A stretch of DNA of 64,000 nt, from the NCBI RefSeq assembly GCF_012273895.1, contig NC_052114.1:7049927-7113926 (forward strand), in the 5' to 3' direction. This document shows positions 1-9,916 of this stretch, piece after piece. The notes beneath the pieces were generated by a model that saw nothing but the letters and a program-made list of their open reading frames with translations, searched no databases and was not told the DNA's origin. The translations under genes were made by a program, and so were the position numbers. Each line of letters begins with the position of its first letter. Position 1 is the stretch's first letter. Source of the DNA: Zerene cesonia. Taxonomy: Eukaryota > Arthropoda > Insecta > Lepidoptera > Pieridae.

Positions 1-377
1 CGTATTAAACGTCACTATTAAAGCTCTTATTAACCCAACTATAAGTATGTACAATAAATCTACTTACAAATGGTATAATGAAAAGAGGATAACCAGCAGA
101 TATTGTTAAACCGGTCATAGGAGTTCCAGATTTAAAATAAAGTTTGTCATGAAGTGAATTGAAAATGTATTTTTTGTTATAGATCTATGTATGTTTATAA
201 TATTTTGTGTTCAAATTATTGTTACCTCTTTTAAATAAAATGTGTTATGTCGACTGGTGGAAGCAGGAAGCATTTAGTCATGGCGACAGCGAAAAAGGTT
301 GTAGCAAAAGATTTGTTTCGGTTTTGTAATTTCTATATTACAATAAATAAGAATTTATCAAATATATTTTGGTCGAT
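1..377. other. AT-rich flank downstream of CPR-1
   Basis: No open frame or RR motif is visible. The last 60 bases are the 3' flank of CPR-1. They resemble the 3' flank of CPR-5 in carrying 'tattacaataaataa' a short distance from the stop codon, so this is probably 3'-UTR sequence. Confidence 0.5.
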
Positions 378-453
378 TTAGTGGTAGTATTGGTGAGCAG
401 GAGCGGCGGCGTAGACGGGAGCCTTGAGGAGGAGAGGAGCGGCGGCTTGCTTG
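378..453 (-). CDS. CPR-1, RR-2 cuticular protein, C-terminal fragment at gap edge
   Basis: Only the last codons and the TAA stop (complement of 378-380) are present; the rest lies in the N gap starting at 454. The visible residues, reading leftward, are Gln-Ala-Ala-Ala-Pro-Leu-Leu-Leu-Lys and end in His-Gln-Tyr-Tyr-His. They match the C-terminus of CPR-3 and CPR-5 residue for residue, so the missing part should be an RR-2 domain of that subfamily with two upstream exons. The fragment is an exact inverted copy of the coding end of CPR-2 on the other side of the gap. It could therefore be a real divergent gene or an assembly artefact built from one gene. Function by family: chitin-binding structural cuticle protein. 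Confidence 0.7.
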
Positions 454-1453
454 NNNNNNNNNNNNNNNNNNNNNNNNNNNNNNNNNNNNNNNNNNNNNNN
501 NNNNNNNNNNNNNNNNNNNNNNNNNNNNNNNNNNNNNNNNNNNNNNNNNNNNNNNNNNNNNNNNNNNNNNNNNNNNNNNNNNNNNNNNNNNNNNNNNNNN
601 NNNNNNNNNNNNNNNNNNNNNNNNNNNNNNNNNNNNNNNNNNNNNNNNNNNNNNNNNNNNNNNNNNNNNNNNNNNNNNNNNNNNNNNNNNNNNNNNNNNN
701 NNNNNNNNNNNNNNNNNNNNNNNNNNNNNNNNNNNNNNNNNNNNNNNNNNNNNNNNNNNNNNNNNNNNNNNNNNNNNNNNNNNNNNNNNNNNNNNNNNNN
801 NNNNNNNNNNNNNNNNNNNNNNNNNNNNNNNNNNNNNNNNNNNNNNNNNNNNNNNNNNNNNNNNNNNNNNNNNNNNNNNNNNNNNNNNNNNNNNNNNNNN
901 NNNNNNNNNNNNNNNNNNNNNNNNNNNNNNNNNNNNNNNNNNNNNNNNNNNNNNNNNNNNNNNNNNNNNNNNNNNNNNNNNNNNNNNNNNNNNNNNNNNN
1001 NNNNNNNNNNNNNNNNNNNNNNNNNNNNNNNNNNNNNNNNNNNNNNNNNNNNNNNNNNNNNNNNNNNNNNNNNNNNNNNNNNNNNNNNNNNNNNNNNNNN
1101 NNNNNNNNNNNNNNNNNNNNNNNNNNNNNNNNNNNNNNNNNNNNNNNNNNNNNNNNNNNNNNNNNNNNNNNNNNNNNNNNNNNNNNNNNNNNNNNNNNNN
1201 NNNNNNNNNNNNNNNNNNNNNNNNNNNNNNNNNNNNNNNNNNNNNNNNNNNNNNNNNNNNNNNNNNNNNNNNNNNNNNNNNNNNNNNNNNNNNNNNNNNN
1301 NNNNNNNNNNNNNNNNNNNNNNNNNNNNNNNNNNNNNNNNNNNNNNNNNNNNNNNNNNNNNNNNNNNNNNNNNNNNNNNNNNNNNNNNNNNNNNNNNNNN
1401 NNNNNNNNNNNNNNNNNNNNNNNNNNNNNNNNNNNNNNNNNNNNNNNNNNNNN
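454..1453. other. Assembly gap, exactly 1000 N
   Basis: Placeholder-sized run of N. Both edges are coding 3' ends in opposite orientation (CPR-1 and CPR-2), so two divergent gene bodies, each about 0.8 kb in complete relatives, would have to fit inside. The real missing length is then probably larger than 1 kb. Confidence 0.95.
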
Positions 1454-1527
1454 AGCAAGCCGCCGCTCCTCTCCTCCTCAAGGCTCCCGTCTACGCCGCC
1501 GCTCCTGCTCACCAATACTACCACTAA
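1454..1527 (+). CDS. CPR-2, RR-2 cuticular protein, C-terminal fragment at gap edge
   Basis: This is the plus-strand coding end of an RR-2 gene whose body lies in the gap to the left. Visible codons encode the Ala-Ala-Ala-Pro-Leu-Leu-Leu-Lys segment and finish Tyr-Tyr-His-TAA (stop 1525-1527), as in CPR-3 and CPR-5. Identity with CPR-1 (inverted) is complete over the shared 74 nt, but the two 3' flanks diverge immediately after the stop codon. A palindromic misjoin would normally continue past the stop, so two genuine genes homogenised within coding sequence is the better reading, though not proven. Confidence 0.7.
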
Positions 1528-3527
1528 ATAAAGAACAAAAAAATGTTAATAAATTATTTATTAAAATATAAAGTACAAATTAATTTTTGTTTGTTTTATT
1601 GTTTGTGGTATATTTCTGAAAAATATAAGCGAATTGATGATATGCTACAACAATGTTTAATGTATTAAATTGCTGGCTTTTATGTTGACGATATTGTTAA
1701 GATTCAATCGAGGTATCACTATAAAACTTCCATATATAAAGATAATATATTAAAGTGTCCAGAAATTGCTAATTTCAAAACAAGGAAAGATAAATATTAG
1801 TTTAAAGGATATGGTATATTTAAGCAAAAATGTAGAATCATTTTTGACAAAAAACAAAATCGCCTTCAAATAGTCAGAAATAGACCAAATTTAAAGTAAA
1901 AGCAGGTTTCAAATAGAACAAGAATCGTAAATATCGGTGCTTCCCGTTAAAAGTTATGAGGTAACACAAACACAATGGAAAATACAGTCGAATTGATTAC
2001 CTTCGCCTTGTTTGAAGTCGGTTGATTATTCGCAATTTAGGAAATTACATCCTATTAGATGTTTTTATTTCCATATGATACATAGTATAGCTATACATTT
2101 TCAAATTATATGTATTTTTTATCATAACAATGACTAACTTCCAACAAGTGCATCCTATAAATATATACAATATATATATGGCCTGTTGGCCTTGCTTTAT
2201 TGATTCTTCTGAAATTTTGTACAGTTTCTTATAACTACAATGATAGTACAATGATCTTTTGGCACTAGGTGACACTGACAGGTTTGGCGTGGTGTGGGTG
2301 TGAAATAAAGATTGTATATAACAATACAGAAATTCTCCTATGTATTAGGGAATTTAGAAACGAAGCCGTTAAGCCAATTTTCTAGCTTTTAGGACATTTT
2401 AACAAAGGTCATCCTGCGTCTATACATTGTTCGCCTAAGAATCAACAGTGATGAAAACTACTTTTCTAAGTTGGATAGGATATGTATTTGGATGTAAGAA
2501 TAATAATTTTTCATGAACTCTAGTGTGATCTTTTTTATAAGCAAACATCGTTAAGCATTTGAGGTAATGTTTTATTGTTAAATTTGTTTCTATGAAACAT
2601 TTATGTCATCGCTATCGTTTGTCTGTGGTCTTACTTAAACTTCTGTTTATTGCAGTTACATGTTTGTGTAATTCGATCAAGATAATTTATACGAACTTTA
2701 AAAGACGATAAAACCCCCTCAATGATCTATTAGAACATGTAAACATTAGAAGTAAACGGACTTGTCTTCTCTCATTGTTACTGTTTGTTAATATACCGCA
2801 AAGATATGGCCGGTTGCAATATTCGATTTTAATCCAAAATCAAAAGGTTGCAATAGATTATTCGTTGTACATTGCCGCCTCATTTCAATGAAACGAAAAA
2901 GCAATCAAAAGTAACCGTGTATTCGAAAACGTTATTTTTCAATTTCCATCAACAGATTATGGATAGTTCGACATTGACACTCAGCGTTAGTAGAAAGTGT
3001 CGTCCAGACACTGTCCTTAAAAAAATGTATATGTAACGAATATTAGTAGGGTAAAGAATTCTTTCCCGGGGTCCGTGGGTATCTATGCAAGATTTCCCCA
3101 CTATAAAAAAGGGTAAAACAATTACTAAGGATATTAAAAAAAAATAAATACATAAATTAGGCATGTCCGTCTGTCTGTTACAATGTGTGTCGTGTTGTAT
3201 TCGTAACATCCGTTTTTGTAACCGCCGCGGTATGTCTTGAGATTGTAATTATAATAATATAGCTGAAATATCAGAATAAGGCTGAGCTATATAAATACTT
3301 GATTGAGTTCATCCGCGTATGAAAGCGCGCGGCGTATTAGTGTATATTTTATAGCATATTTTATTAAATTTAACTGAAGTCCGCTCATGTAGTAAATTAA
3401 TTATTAGCATGGAAATATTATACTTGAGAACCTGGTACTTTAAGTTTTGCGTAATGTGCGTAAAAGAAATTCCTATCCATGAAAGTAATTTTATGAATGG
3501 CAAACTATGGTCACGATAGTAGCCCAG
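1528..3527. other. Intergenic, CPR-2 to CPR-3
   Basis: AT-rich sequence with only short chance open frames. I see no RR motif, no 12-nt start exon with a donor, and no repeat that I recognise. A TATA-like string lies at about 3288-3296, but it is 350 bp from the CPR-3 start and is not supported as a promoter. Confidence 0.5.
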
Positions 3528-3582
3528 GGCAAGGTTTCGCATACCGTACAAGTTAACTGTATATCACGCAAGCAAGTATAAA
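3528..3582 (+). promoter_or_regulatory. CPR-3 promoter: CAAGG element and TATA box
   Basis: TATAAA at 3577-3582 lies 55 bp before the start codon. GGCAAGGTTT at 3528-3537 recurs exactly (inverted with the gene) upstream of CPR-4 and as GGCAAGGCC upstream of CPR-5. The core resembles a beta-FTZ-F1 half-site (inference). Confidence 0.6.
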
Positions 3583-3637
3583 ACTGGCTACTTAATTTTA
3601 AGTAATGCATTCTGACAACTAAACAGATACAAGCAAC

Positions 3638-4466
3638 ATGTTCTCTAAAGTAAGTGTAGTCTATGGTAAATGTTAAAGCCACTGCCAAAAAGTTATAAGT
3701 TATATTCCTGCCAGTATAGTCAATAATATGTCATTTTATTTTCAGTTGGTCGTACTCTGCGCATTCGCAGCCGTGGCCTCAGCCGGCCTTGTGCCCGCTG
3801 CCGTGCACTACTCTCCAGCTGCAGCCGTCTCTTCTCAGAACATCGTCCGCCATGACCAGCACCAGGCTAAGCTGGCCTATGCCGCTCCCGTCGCCAAGTT
3901 CGCCGTAGCCGCTCCCGCTGTGTACCACGCCGCCCCCTCCTCCGTGTACCACGCCGCCCCCGCTGCCGTGTACCAAGCCGCTCCTGCCCCAGTGTACCAC
4001 GCTGCCCCCGTCCCTGTCGCCTACCACGCCGCTCCCGTGCACTATGCCGCCCCCGTCGCTAAGGTCCTCGCTCAACCTGAGGAATTCGTGAGTATCCCTT
4101 TGATTTAGATTCACAGAATTTGCAATTAACAAATACAAATCACACAATCTCATTGCGTTGTCTGCATTCCAGGCTCACCCCAAATACGAGTTCTCTTACG
4201 CCGTCTCCGACCCCCACACCGGTGACGACAAGCAACAGCAGGAGGTCCGCGACGGCGATGTTGTGAAGGGCTCCTACTCGTTCCACGAAGCCGACGGCTC
4301 CATCAGGACCGTGGAGTACTCCGCCGACGACCACAGCGGCTTCAACGCGGTCGTGCACAACACCGCGCCCACCGCCGCCCCCGTCGTCTACAAGCAAGCG
4401 GCCGCTCCTCTCCTCCTCAAGGCTCCCGTCTACGCTGCCGCTCCCGCTCACCAATACTACCACTAA
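3638..4466 (+). CDS. CPR-3, RR-2 cuticular protein, complete, 215 aa
   Basis: Three exons: 3638-3649, 3746-4087 and 4173-4466, with GT-AG introns in phase 0. Exon 1 encodes Met-Phe-Ser-Lys; exon 2 completes a signal peptide (LVVLCAFAAVASA, likely cleavage Ala17|Gly18). Residues 22-118 are low complexity: one SSQNIVRHDQH segment followed by repeats of Tyr-His-Ala-Ala-Pro. Exon 3 holds the RR-2 chitin-binding domain at about 119-179, with key parts HPKYEFSY, TGDDK, RDGDVVKGSY, EADGSIRTVEY and GFNAVVH, then an Ala/Pro/Leu tail ending YYH. The start was chosen by splicing: an in-frame ATG at 3728 lies inside the intron. The product should be exported and bind chitin in hard cuticle. The paralogue CPR-5 has identical exon 2 and exon 3 lengths and a very similar second intron, on the opposite strand. 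Confidence 0.92.
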
Positions 4467-4737
4467 CTGATACATTGTTGTAATACTATTTATTGAAATA
4501 TATTTTTAAATACAAATTCATTCATTTTATTGGTTTAAAGTGATATAGGAAAGTAGATACTCAAAAAATCAATGCAGACCGCGGAAAACTGTTTTCTTTT
4601 TACTTCAGACCTCGACTTTTTTTCCAACTAATTGTAATCCACCTAACAAGCCTATGTCAATCCCATCATTGAAGGATTTTTTTCTATTAGAGTTTTTGTC
4701 ATTTTTTGCAGCTTGTCAGTTCGTTAAACGTTATATT

Positions 4738-5737
4738 NNNNNNNNNNNNNNNNNNNNNNNNNNNNNNNNNNNNNNNNNNNNNNNNNNNNNNNNNNNNNNN
4801 NNNNNNNNNNNNNNNNNNNNNNNNNNNNNNNNNNNNNNNNNNNNNNNNNNNNNNNNNNNNNNNNNNNNNNNNNNNNNNNNNNNNNNNNNNNNNNNNNNNN
4901 NNNNNNNNNNNNNNNNNNNNNNNNNNNNNNNNNNNNNNNNNNNNNNNNNNNNNNNNNNNNNNNNNNNNNNNNNNNNNNNNNNNNNNNNNNNNNNNNNNNN
5001 NNNNNNNNNNNNNNNNNNNNNNNNNNNNNNNNNNNNNNNNNNNNNNNNNNNNNNNNNNNNNNNNNNNNNNNNNNNNNNNNNNNNNNNNNNNNNNNNNNNN
5101 NNNNNNNNNNNNNNNNNNNNNNNNNNNNNNNNNNNNNNNNNNNNNNNNNNNNNNNNNNNNNNNNNNNNNNNNNNNNNNNNNNNNNNNNNNNNNNNNNNNN
5201 NNNNNNNNNNNNNNNNNNNNNNNNNNNNNNNNNNNNNNNNNNNNNNNNNNNNNNNNNNNNNNNNNNNNNNNNNNNNNNNNNNNNNNNNNNNNNNNNNNNN
5301 NNNNNNNNNNNNNNNNNNNNNNNNNNNNNNNNNNNNNNNNNNNNNNNNNNNNNNNNNNNNNNNNNNNNNNNNNNNNNNNNNNNNNNNNNNNNNNNNNNNN
5401 NNNNNNNNNNNNNNNNNNNNNNNNNNNNNNNNNNNNNNNNNNNNNNNNNNNNNNNNNNNNNNNNNNNNNNNNNNNNNNNNNNNNNNNNNNNNNNNNNNNN
5501 NNNNNNNNNNNNNNNNNNNNNNNNNNNNNNNNNNNNNNNNNNNNNNNNNNNNNNNNNNNNNNNNNNNNNNNNNNNNNNNNNNNNNNNNNNNNNNNNNNNN
5601 NNNNNNNNNNNNNNNNNNNNNNNNNNNNNNNNNNNNNNNNNNNNNNNNNNNNNNNNNNNNNNNNNNNNNNNNNNNNNNNNNNNNNNNNNNNNNNNNNNNN
5701 NNNNNNNNNNNNNNNNNNNNNNNNNNNNNNNNNNNNN
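4738..5737. other. Assembly gap, exactly 1000 N
   Basis: The right edge cuts exon 2 of CPR-4. The left edge is non-coding, so the remainder of CPR-4 including its stop must lie within the gap. Confidence 0.95.
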
Positions 5738-5909
5738 GCCACGGATGCGAATGCGCACAGAGCTACGATCTGAAATTTTTAAAATTATTATCAATAGAGG
5801 TATTAAAAATTTGTTACAATAACTTTAAATATATTATATTATAGGATATGTAGTCGTATGATTTCTTTTAAATTATTTGTTTGTTTTAGGCACTTACTTT
5901 AGAGAACAT
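5738..5909 (-). CDS. CPR-4, RR-2 cuticular protein, 5' end only
   Basis: Two pieces are visible. Exon 1 (5898-5909) encodes Met-Phe-Ser-Lys and is followed by a GTAAGT donor. The beginning of exon 2 (5738-5769) encodes IVALCAFASVA and then runs into the gap. This signal peptide closely resembles LVVLCAFAAVA of CPR-3 and CPR-5. The leader and promoter are also close to those of CPR-3: both share the ctacttaat and cattctg blocks between TATA and ATG. No RR domain can be seen, so the assignment rests on the signal exon, intron position and promoter. It converges on CPR-3, whose stop is about 270 bp from the other edge of the gap. Confidence 0.75.
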
Positions 5910-5964
5910 GTTGAATGTATCTATTTGGTTGGCAGAATGTATTATTTGAGATTAAGTAGCTCAT

Positions 5965-6014
5965 TTTATACTAGCTGCACGATCTATAGTTTATCGGTGC
6001 AAAAAAACCTTGCC
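5965..6014 (-). promoter_or_regulatory. CPR-4 promoter: TATA box and CAAGG element
   Basis: On the minus strand, TATAAA lies at 5970-5965, 56 bp upstream of the ATG. GGCAAGGTTT lies at 6014-6005, identical to the element in the CPR-3 promoter and with similar spacing (34 versus 39 bp). Confidence 0.6.
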
Positions 6015-6590
6015 CCGGGGTACGCGCGTGTAACCTATGTCATTTATGTTTTAATTTGCTTTCATATTTTGTGGATGTAGTAATCTTATTTTGCTGTACA
6101 TAGAAATAAATATTTTTATTTAAACAATTCAATTATAAGGTAACTAGATTTATTAGCGATTTTTTATTAAATCCTCAATAAGAGAAATGTTTGAAATACA
6201 ATCTGCAAAAATAAATAACGTGTTTTAATATTTATACTAACCCATCGGATATTGAATAATAATATGCACCCTATATGGGTAATTGGTTATTATAATATGA
6301 AAGCTCAGGTTTATTTATACCCAGGTATTTTTTATATTTATGTTTAAACATTGAAATCAGAGATATACAAAATAAATATAAAGAAGGCAATAACATAGTA
6401 CTTCTTTGTTTTATGAAGTAATTTAAAAAAGCAATAAACTAAAACGACCAAAATACGATTAATATTTTTTGCGAATTTAATGGCGGATGTACATGTAATG
6501 GAATAAAAAAATTTAAATATTAGAAGGGGAAGGACATAGCCAATGAAGAATATAATGTAGAAAATTTAATACCTTTTACATTTAATTTCA

Positions 6591-6800
6591 TAACTAGCTT
6601 TCCGCCCACGGCTTTACCCGAAGGAAAATTCCACAAACCCGGCAAAGTTCCAATTCCCTTTCGATTTCGGTGATATAAACTATACTATGTTCTTATTCGG
6701 GTTTCATACTATCTCTGTACTAAAGTTCAACAAAATCGGTTCAGTCGTTTTTAAGTTATCAATAGTGTAACTTACACGACTTTCTTATAATATATAGCAT
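6591..6800 (+). repeat. Degenerate non-autonomous retroelement remnant
   Basis: It begins with a 'cgcccacggctttacccg' stretch and contains 'caaaatcggttcagtcg', both hallmarks of a dispersed family seen again near 17985, 32672, 33995, 45872, 47244, 56192 and 58403. Copies tend to end in a 'tttataatatta' string. The class is uncertain. Confidence 0.5.
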
Positions 6801-7255
6801 AACAATTATTAATAAATTAGGGAACTTATTATACAAATTATATTGTTTTGTTTTATTAGTCTTATTAAAAGAAAATAAATGACATCTCGTGCGATTATGA
6901 ATTATGGTATGGAGACATAATATTAGTTTGTGTGTGTATCTTTGTTGATAATATTCGTTGTTTAAGTTATGTTTGAAGTGTGTTACGGTATTAATAGATC
7001 AGAAAATGTAACTGTTTGAATTCTGTGCGTATGAGATATATTTTTATTGATATAATGATAGTTTGGAACGTGTTCTAAAAAATGTATACGTGTACTGTTT
7101 GTATGTAGTTTGGCAGTGCATCACGCCGACATTATTGTACAGAGAGTTTTAAATCTTGCTTTACTTTGAGTATTTTTGTTCTAGGTACTATCCCATATTC
7201 TTTCGCTTCACTTTCACTTTAATTTTAGTATTTATTCATTCCTAGATGTGTGATA

Positions 7256-7459
7256 TCAATTTTACTAATATTATAAACGCGAAAGTTTGTTAGGATGTGT
7301 GTGTGTTTGTTGCTCCTTCACGCAAAAACTACTGAACCGAGTACAATGACATTTGGTACATAGATAGCTGGACAACTGGAATAACGTATAGGCAACTTTT
7401 TATCCCGATATTCCTACGAGATACGGACTTACGCGGGTGAAACCGCGGGGCGCAGCTAG
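7256..7459 (+). mobile_element. Helitron-like non-autonomous element, copy 1
   Basis: About 200 bp beginning near a TC dinucleotide, with the 'ctaatattataaacgcgaaag' head slightly diverged. It ends cgcgg-gtgaaa-ccgcg (a short hairpin), then gggcgcagCTAG followed by T. A 5' TC, a hairpin about 10 bp before CTAG, and insertion before T are standard Helitron features. Five more copies lie in the window. Confidence 0.65.
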
Positions 7460-8780
7460 TAATATATATAACATACATGAAATAGAACAGTCAGGTCGAC
7501 AATTTCCGCAGAAACCTTCGCCAAACCTTCAGCTTTAGCTAATCATATATCAGATGCTTTGTATACCGGTATTCAGCACGGTCCCCTCGAAAAAGAGGAT
7601 TAAAATCACAAAGCATATATGTGAAACGTAAAGCATAGAGCGATTTTCTCTTTGAAGGATCCCAAGCTCATTTGTGTTTATCCAACCTTCCAGAGACGTC
7701 CGATTCTCAAGTCGTTAGCGTTTTGTTTTAACTTTCAAATCGTGAACATTGAACATAACAGAAAGTTTTTATTATTTTTTCACTCCTGTTTATATTTAAC
7801 GAGCAATTTATCACTGATTGATTTATAAATGTACTAAATACCGATAGAAATGCAATGTTGTTTAAAATTGTATTGGCATAATATTTTAAAAATAAAGTAA
7901 TAAATTAAGGGGACTACATGAATTAAAAGGATGTTTTATAATGTCTCAACGTTAACGTTATCCTGTTATTGTTATTTTATCCTGTTATAGCTATGCCCTG
8001 GTATAAAAACTTTATAAAAATCTCTGACCTGCTTCCAGGATATACGCTTATTTGAAAATTAGATGAAAATACAATAGCAGAATTTTTAAACTATTGAAAA
8101 AGTTACAAAGATATCTCTAAAGTTTTCTTTTAACGTATTAAAACCATGCTACGGGTCATTTGAAATTTTTGTAAAATTAATTATCATTCGAGCAATATAG
8201 AACGCATTGCTGTGGTACCTGATTTATTTTTTTAAATCCAATCAAGAGATTTTTCATAATCAGGAATTCTTATTCCTGAGCAATCATTTGTATGTATGAT
8301 GCACTGCAATCCATCAGTTCAGTTGCCTGCTCTAGCATAAAATAAAAAACATTAATGTTTTGTTCAATACGAATGTTCGTGGTGAGAGCAGATGAGATAT
8401 ACAATACTTTAATTGTGTTCCAATTGGGCTAGTTAGTTATTTTTCATATAAGACAGTGCATACATAATGTTTTTTTTAATTTGGAGCTCGAATCTACTGA
8501 GACTTGTTTGCGAATCTATGAAGCAATCTGTCCGGTCTAGCATCAATTACTTAGTTCGATTATCTGAAGGTTGATCTACATTTGAACTCGCGTTGTCGCA
8601 ATTCGTCATGATGAATAAATTACACTATTGAGTAGGTATGCATAACAATAATTATACTCTAATATTATGTTATTTCATCTTAAAAAAAAAATATAAATAT
8701 CTTCAAATAAAACAACTATAAGTATATTTTTACTTTATATTACAATAAATAACGAATCAACAATTATCTAGACATTAAAT

Positions 8781-9622
8781 TCAGTGGTAGTATTGGTGAG
8801 CAGGAGCGGCGGCGTAGACGGGAGCCTTGAGGAGGAGAGGAGCGGCCGCTTGCTTGTAGACGACGGGGGCGGCGGTGGGCGCGGTGTTGTGCACGACCGC
8901 GTTGAAGCCGCTGTGGTCGTCGGCGGTGTACTCCACGGTCCTGATGGAGCCGTCGGCTTCGTGGAACGAGTAGGAGCCCTTCACTACATCGCCGTCGCGG
9001 ACCTCTTGCTGTTGCTTGTCGTCACCGGTGTGGGGGTCGGAAACAGCGTAAGAGAACTCGTATTTGGGATGAGCCTGGAATGCAGATAACGCAATGAGAT
9101 TGTGTGATATGTATTTGTTAACAAGGTATACTATTTGTAGCAAATTCTGTGAATCCGCATCAATGGGATACTCACGAACTCTTCAGGTTGAGCGAGGACC
9201 TTAGCAACGGGGGCGGCATAGTGCACGGGAGCGGCGTGGTAGGCAACGGGGGCGGGGGCAGCGTGGTACACTGGGGCGGGAGCGGCTTGGTACACTGCAG
9301 CGGGGGCAGCGTGGTACACGGAGGCGGGGGCGGCGTGGTACACAGCGGGAGCGGCTACGGCGAGCTTGGCAACGGGAGCGGCGTACGCCAGCTTAGCTTG
9401 GTGCTGGTCGTGGCGGACAATGCTCTGAGAGGAGACGGCCGCAGCTGGGGAGTAATGCACGCTAGCGGGCACAAGTCCAGCTGAGGCCACGGCTGCGAAT
9501 GCGCAGAGAACAACCAACTGAAATAAATTTTAATTAAATATGATGTATTTTAGATATTGTGTTGAATATTCTTAAATAAGTCAGAACGTATAATTATTAC
9601 ACTCACTTACTTTTGAAAACAT
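8781..9622 (-). CDS. CPR-5, RR-2 cuticular protein, complete, 215 aa
   Basis: Exons in reading order: 9622-9611 (Met-Phe-Ser-Lys), 9517-9176 and 9074-8781, all phase 0 with GT-AG introns. The signal peptide LVVLCAFAAVASA is followed by an SSQSIVRHDQH motif and about ten Ala-Ala-Pro repeats (VYHAAPA, VYQAAPA, AYHAAPV). The RR-2 domain of exon 3 differs from CPR-3 mainly by YTAD in place of YSAD, the more usual family form. Exon lengths are the same as CPR-3 (12, 342 and 294 nt including stop), and intron 2 can be aligned along its whole length, so these are recent inverted duplicates or are kept similar by gene conversion. The stop is TGA rather than TAA. Codon third positions are strongly C/G-rich against the AT-rich surroundings. 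Confidence 0.92.
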
Positions 9623-9683
9623 ATTGTAATGTATCTTGATGGAAAGCACACAAAGAATAACTTCACTACATTTCATGTATCAT

Positions 9684-9726
9684 TTTATATGCGCCAAAGG
9701 CTCATAATTCTGTGATAGGCCTTGCC
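9684..9726 (-). promoter_or_regulatory. CPR-5 promoter: TATA box and CAAGG element
   Basis: On the minus strand TATAAA lies at 9689-9684, 62 bp before the start codon, with GGCAAGGCC at 9726-9718. The element is the CPR-3/4 motif with C in place of T. Confidence 0.55.
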
Positions 9727-9916
9727 TTAGGGTATATGTGGTGAACAGGTTACGCAATCTTTCGAAGAAATCAACTAGGTTTAATTCATGTCGATAAAAG
9801 TCATGGAAATAATGACAAACAATGGGAAAATTCAAACAACATGAAACTGAAATTATTTGTTTTATTAAAAAATTAATAATTTATCTTATAATATTCTATG
9901 TACATTACTATGAATT

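Larger units (their letters stand above)
6015..8780. other. Intergenic, CPR-4 to CPR-5
   Basis: Contains a transposon remnant at about 6591-6800 and a Helitron-like element at about 7256-7459 (listed separately). The remaining AT-rich DNA shows no gene or RR fragment. Confidence 0.5.

Noticed and set aside
358..1571. Long open frames running through the N gap
   Set aside because: They are an artefact of N being read as open; only the gap edges encode residues. The same applies at 4654-5844, 18843-20254, 27187-28328 and 36546-37663.
3288..3296. TATA-like sequence as CPR-3 promoter
   Set aside because: Too far from the start (350 bp); a better TATA box lies at 3577-3582 with the spacing seen in the paralogues.
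3728..3745. ATG at 3728 as the start of CPR-3
   Set aside because: It lies in intron 1, directly before the AG acceptor at 3744-3745. The spliced Met-Phe-Ser-Lys exon restores a normal signal peptide.
8784..9484. Gly/Val-rich open frames antisense to CPR-5 (and similar ones opposite CPR-3, 6, 8, 11, 12, 13, 15-19)
   Set aside because: The GC-rich, repetitive coding strand leaves the complementary frames without stops. They have no signal peptide, splice context or family similarity and mirror the sense exons exactly.
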